DNA from: Syntrophomonadaceae bacterium
Lineage (GTDB): Bacteria; Bacillota_D; Dethiobacteria; DTU022; PWGO01
Assembly: GCA_003554535.1 (NCBI GenBank)
Contig: PWGT01000191.1
Span: 1 to 7,992 of the forward strand
Direction of reading: 5' to 3'
Length of the DNA: 7,992 nt
The notes below the pieces were generated by a model. The model saw nothing but the letters and a program-made list of their open reading frames with translations. It had not been told where the DNA came from and did no database searches. This document shows positions 6,363-7,992 of the stretch, piece by piece; position 1 is the first letter of the stretch; the number at the start of each line of letters is the position of its first letter. The position numbers were made by a program, and so were the translations under genes.

Positions 6363-7034
6363 TTGCTTATTGTAATTGTGAGAACGATTATTTTATTAGC
6401 ACTGGTTATAGTAGTGATTAGAATTATGGGGAAAAGGCAAGTTGGACAGATGCAGCCTTACGAACTGGCTATCTTGATTATGATTTCTGCTCTTGCTGCT
6501 ATCCCTATGGAAGATATTGGCATCCCGCTTTTAAACACCATCATTCCAATTTTATTGTTATTTTCTATTCAAATTATCTTATCTTTTGTTGCTCTAAAAA
6601 ATGAAAGGATTAGAGCATCTCTTGATGGGCGTCCCAGTATTGTGGTGCAACATGGTAAAATATTAGAATCAGAATTGCGAAATCAGCGAGTTAATTTGAA
6701 TGATTTGCTGGAATTATTAAGGTTGGCTGGTTACCCTAACCTTTTGGAAGTGGAGTATGCTATCCTAGAAACCAATGGAAGTATAAGCATTATTCCCAAG
6801 TCGCAATCTCGCCCTGTAACTCCCTATGATCTTGGTATAAAAACAAGTTATGAAGGGTTGTCCTATCCCCTTGTAACTGATGGTAATATCAATTATGAAA
6901 ACTTGAAAAATATCCGGTTAAGTGAGGATTGGTTAAAAACTGAGTTAGCCAGACTTGGCTATACTAGGTTAAAAGATGTATTTTTTGCCAGCCTGGATAC
7001 TGGAGGAAACCTGTTTGTACAAGCTAAGGAATAA
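6363..7034 (+). CDS. DUF421 (YetF-like) membrane protein
   Basis: This is a membrane protein of the DUF421/YetF family, whose biochemical role is not established. From the TTG start it is 223 aa. Three hydrophobic segments lie near residues 2-22, 33-49 and 55-78, separated by the family-typical MGKRQVGQMQPYELAI (22-37) and IPMEDIGIPL. A soluble C-terminal domain (about 85-223) follows with RPSIVVQHGKI (90-100), NLNDLLELLR and the EYAILETNGSISI strand region. These features and the overall length match the family well. The gene is followed 58 bases later by a DUF4363 gene with no terminator between them, and I infer cotranscription and a joint role at the membrane. B. subtilis paralogues include YetF and YrbG, but I cannot assign one-to-one orthology. 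An in-frame ATG at 6318 would give 238 aa and is less likely. Confidence 0.88.
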   Translation: MLIVIVRTIILLALVIVVIRIMGKRQVGQMQPYELAILIMISALAAIPMEDIGIPLLNTIIPILLLFSIQIILSFVALKNERIRASLDGRPSIVVQHGKILESELRNQRVNLNDLLELLRLAGYPNLLEVEYAILETNGSISIIPKSQSRPVTPYDLGIKTSYEGLSYPLVTDGNINYENLKNIRLSEDWLKTELARLGYTRLKDVFFASLDTGGNLFVQAKE

Positions 7035-7041
7035 CCTGAGA

Positions 7042-7092
7042 ATGACAAAACAGCTACAAGAAGTAAGTAAAATGTTGGAAGGAAAAAAATAA
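7042..7092 (+). other. 16-codon mini-ORF between DUF421 and DUF4363 genes
   Basis: An ATG at 7042 opens a 16-codon frame encoding MTKQLQEVSKMLEGKK, and its TAA (7090-7092) directly abuts the DUF4363 ATG at 7093. A weak AGGAA (7027-7031) precedes it. The peptide is charged and amphipathic, with no recognised family. It might couple translation to the next gene, or be a chance frame. Its end contains the purine-rich GGAAGGA that probably serves as the downstream ribosome binding site. Confidence 0.2.
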
Positions 7093-7473
7093 ATGAAACT
7101 GGTAATAAGCATAATGGTTTTAGTAGTTTTTATAATCGGAAGTGCTACCGTATTTTATTTTTATTCGGCAACCATCCATGAGGAACTTCATGATATTATT
7201 GAAAAAATTGAAGAAGCTGCTCTGGAAGATGACTGGGAGAAAGTTAATAGAAAAAATGATAGTTTACAGGAACTTTGGAGTAAAGGAGACGCCCTGTGGA
7301 CTCCCGTAATAGATCATAAAGAGGTAGATAGGGTTGATGAGGCAATTACCCGTATAGATGCTCTTTCCCGTCTTTGCTTGAAAGACGAATTACTTGTGGA
7401 AATTGTTACTGCCAGGCGTTTGATATCACGCCTTCAAGATAACGAAAAGCCCACATTGCAAAGTATTTTTTAG
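7093..7473 (+). CDS. DUF4363 family protein, N-terminally anchored
   Basis: This small protein of unknown function (126 aa) is recognised as DUF4363. One hydrophobic segment at about residues 3-25 acts as an uncleaved anchor or signal. The remainder, predicted extracytoplasmic, is strongly helical and charged. It contains the family-typical LWSKGDALWTPVIDHKEVD (61-79) and ends in the conserved-looking LQSIF. The start is ATG with GGAAGGA (7077-7083) 9 bases upstream. It follows the DUF421 gene directly, a pairing I recall from clostridial genomes, which suggests that the two membrane proteins work together. No catalytic motif is visible, and a helical bundle that scaffolds or senses is plausible but unproven. 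No clear terminator separates it from the following glycosyltransferase gene. Confidence 0.82.
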   Translation: MKLVISIMVLVVFIIGSATVFYFYSATIHEELHDIIEKIEEAALEDDWEKVNRKNDSLQELWSKGDALWTPVIDHKEVDRVDEAITRIDALSRLCLKDELLVEIVTARRLISRLQDNEKPTLQSIF

Positions 7474-7568
7474 CCAGGAAAAGGTTTTTGGGGAATAACT
7501 GCAGAATTAACATTTTGATTATTTGTTTAATATTTCTTTCGCAATATGGGAGTGAATAGGTTTATCTT

Positions 7569-7992
7569 ATGGAGAATTGGTATGTATCACAAAATTCAGC
7601 GGTAACCTTGGGCCTGCCTTTTTACAGCAACACTAATTTAAGCCATTTAAAGCAAGCTATAGATTCAATTTTAAATCAGTCTCATGTTCCGGAAGCGATC
7701 CATCTGTTGCAAGACGGTCCAGTATCTAAAGAATTATCTTATCTGGTAGAAGATTATAAACAAAAAAATGAGCAAATCGAACATATAATATTTTCCCAAA
7801 ATCAAGGACTTCCATATGTTTTAAATTATTCCATACTGCATTCTGTTACCAGTTACTATGCTCGAATGGACTCAGATGATATTGCCCACCCGGAAAGAAT
7901 TGAAAAACAAAGGATTTACTTGGAGGAGAATCCTGGTATAGACATCTTAGGAACTGAAGCATGGGAGTTTACCGGAGACCCTTGGAAAGAAG
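7569..7992 (+). CDS. Family 2 glycosyltransferase, 5' part (cut by window end)
   Basis: This GT-A-fold inverting transferase uses a nucleotide-sugar donor, probably for a surface polysaccharide or glycoconjugate. Only the first 141 codons are present and the frame is open at the window edge. The N-terminal region shows VTLGLPFYSN (strand 1), SILNQ (33-37) and LLQDGP (46-51), where relatives usually have VEDGP. Then come NQGLPYVLN and the metal-binding ARMDSDDIAHPERIEKQ (98-114), which contains the DxD motif, and the DILGTEAW segment. These match WfaJ/WfgS-like GT2 enzymes. The ATG at 7569 is the first start after an in-frame TAG at 7557-7559. AGG (7558-7560) is a modest ribosome binding site, and the better GGGAGTGA (7548-7555) is rather distant. 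The gap from the DUF4363 gene is 95 bases with only a poor promoter match (TTAACA at 7507-7512), so cotranscription is possible. Acceptor and sugar are unknown. Confidence 0.9.
   Translation, partial: MENWYVSQNSAVTLGLPFYSNTNLSHLKQAIDSILNQSHVPEAIHLLQDGPVSKELSYLVEDYKQKNEQIEHIIFSQNQGLPYVLNYSILHSVTSYYARMDSDDIAHPERIEKQRIYLEENPGIDILGTEAWEFTGDPWKE

Noticed and set aside
7474..7568. Terminator or strong promoter between the DUF4363 and glycosyltransferase genes
   Set aside because: No GC-rich stem followed by T residues was found. TTAACA (7507-7512) has only a short-spaced weak -10 (TAATAT at 7528-7533), too poor to list as a feature.

Overview
The window reads as a piece of a low-GC Gram-positive (Firmicutes/Clostridia-type) chromosome. 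The coding regions are AT-rich, most genes have strong AGGAGG-like ribosome binding sites, and TTG or GTG starts are frequent. The gene content also fits: a PAS/GGDEF/HD-GYP regulator, RlmN, a long-chain acyl-CoA ligase of the FAA1 type, and a DUF421-DUF4363 pair. An anaerobic clostridial lineage is my inference from gene content and repeat type; no taxonomic marker gene is present.

Layout. Positions 1-539 hold no convincing gene. Bases 1-120 are unusually GC-rich (about 63% by hand count) and can form several short hairpins. Next come two 29-bp inverted repeats (103-131 and 341-369), each itself a small GGGACA/TGTCCC hairpin, which look like a REP-type or MITE-type mobile repeat. Then follows an AT-rich leader with a perfect 21-bp palindrome and promoter-like elements. 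A plus-strand operon comes next: an 858-residue protein with four PAS domains, a GGDEF domain and an HD-GYP domain (540-3116), then rlmN (3135-4205) only 18 bases later. A strong hairpin terminator (4228-4265) separates this operon from a convergent minus-strand long-chain fatty acid-CoA ligase (6132-4312). The ligase has its own clear promoter in the divergent region 6133-6362. On the other side of that region, on the plus strand, lie a DUF421 membrane protein (6363-7034), a DUF4363 protein (7093-7473) and the 5' part of a family 2 glycosyltransferase (7569 to the window edge).

How they fit together. The first gene is a signalling protein. Its diguanylate cyclase half looks fully competent (GGDEF and an RxxD inhibitory site), while its HD-GYP half has lost key metal-site residues, so it is predicted to make c-di-GMP rather than degrade it. 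RlmN modifies 23S rRNA (and tRNA in some bacteria) and is probably cotranscribed with it. The acyl-CoA ligase activates fatty acids for oxidation or lipid use. DUF421-DUF4363 is a pair of membrane-associated proteins of unknown function, and the glycosyltransferase probably acts on surface or secreted glycans. I see no CRISPR array, tRNA, rRNA or recognisable riboswitch. The points most worth a second look are the inverted-repeat element, the degenerate HD-GYP domain with its duplicated PAS module, and the unusual start region of the first gene.
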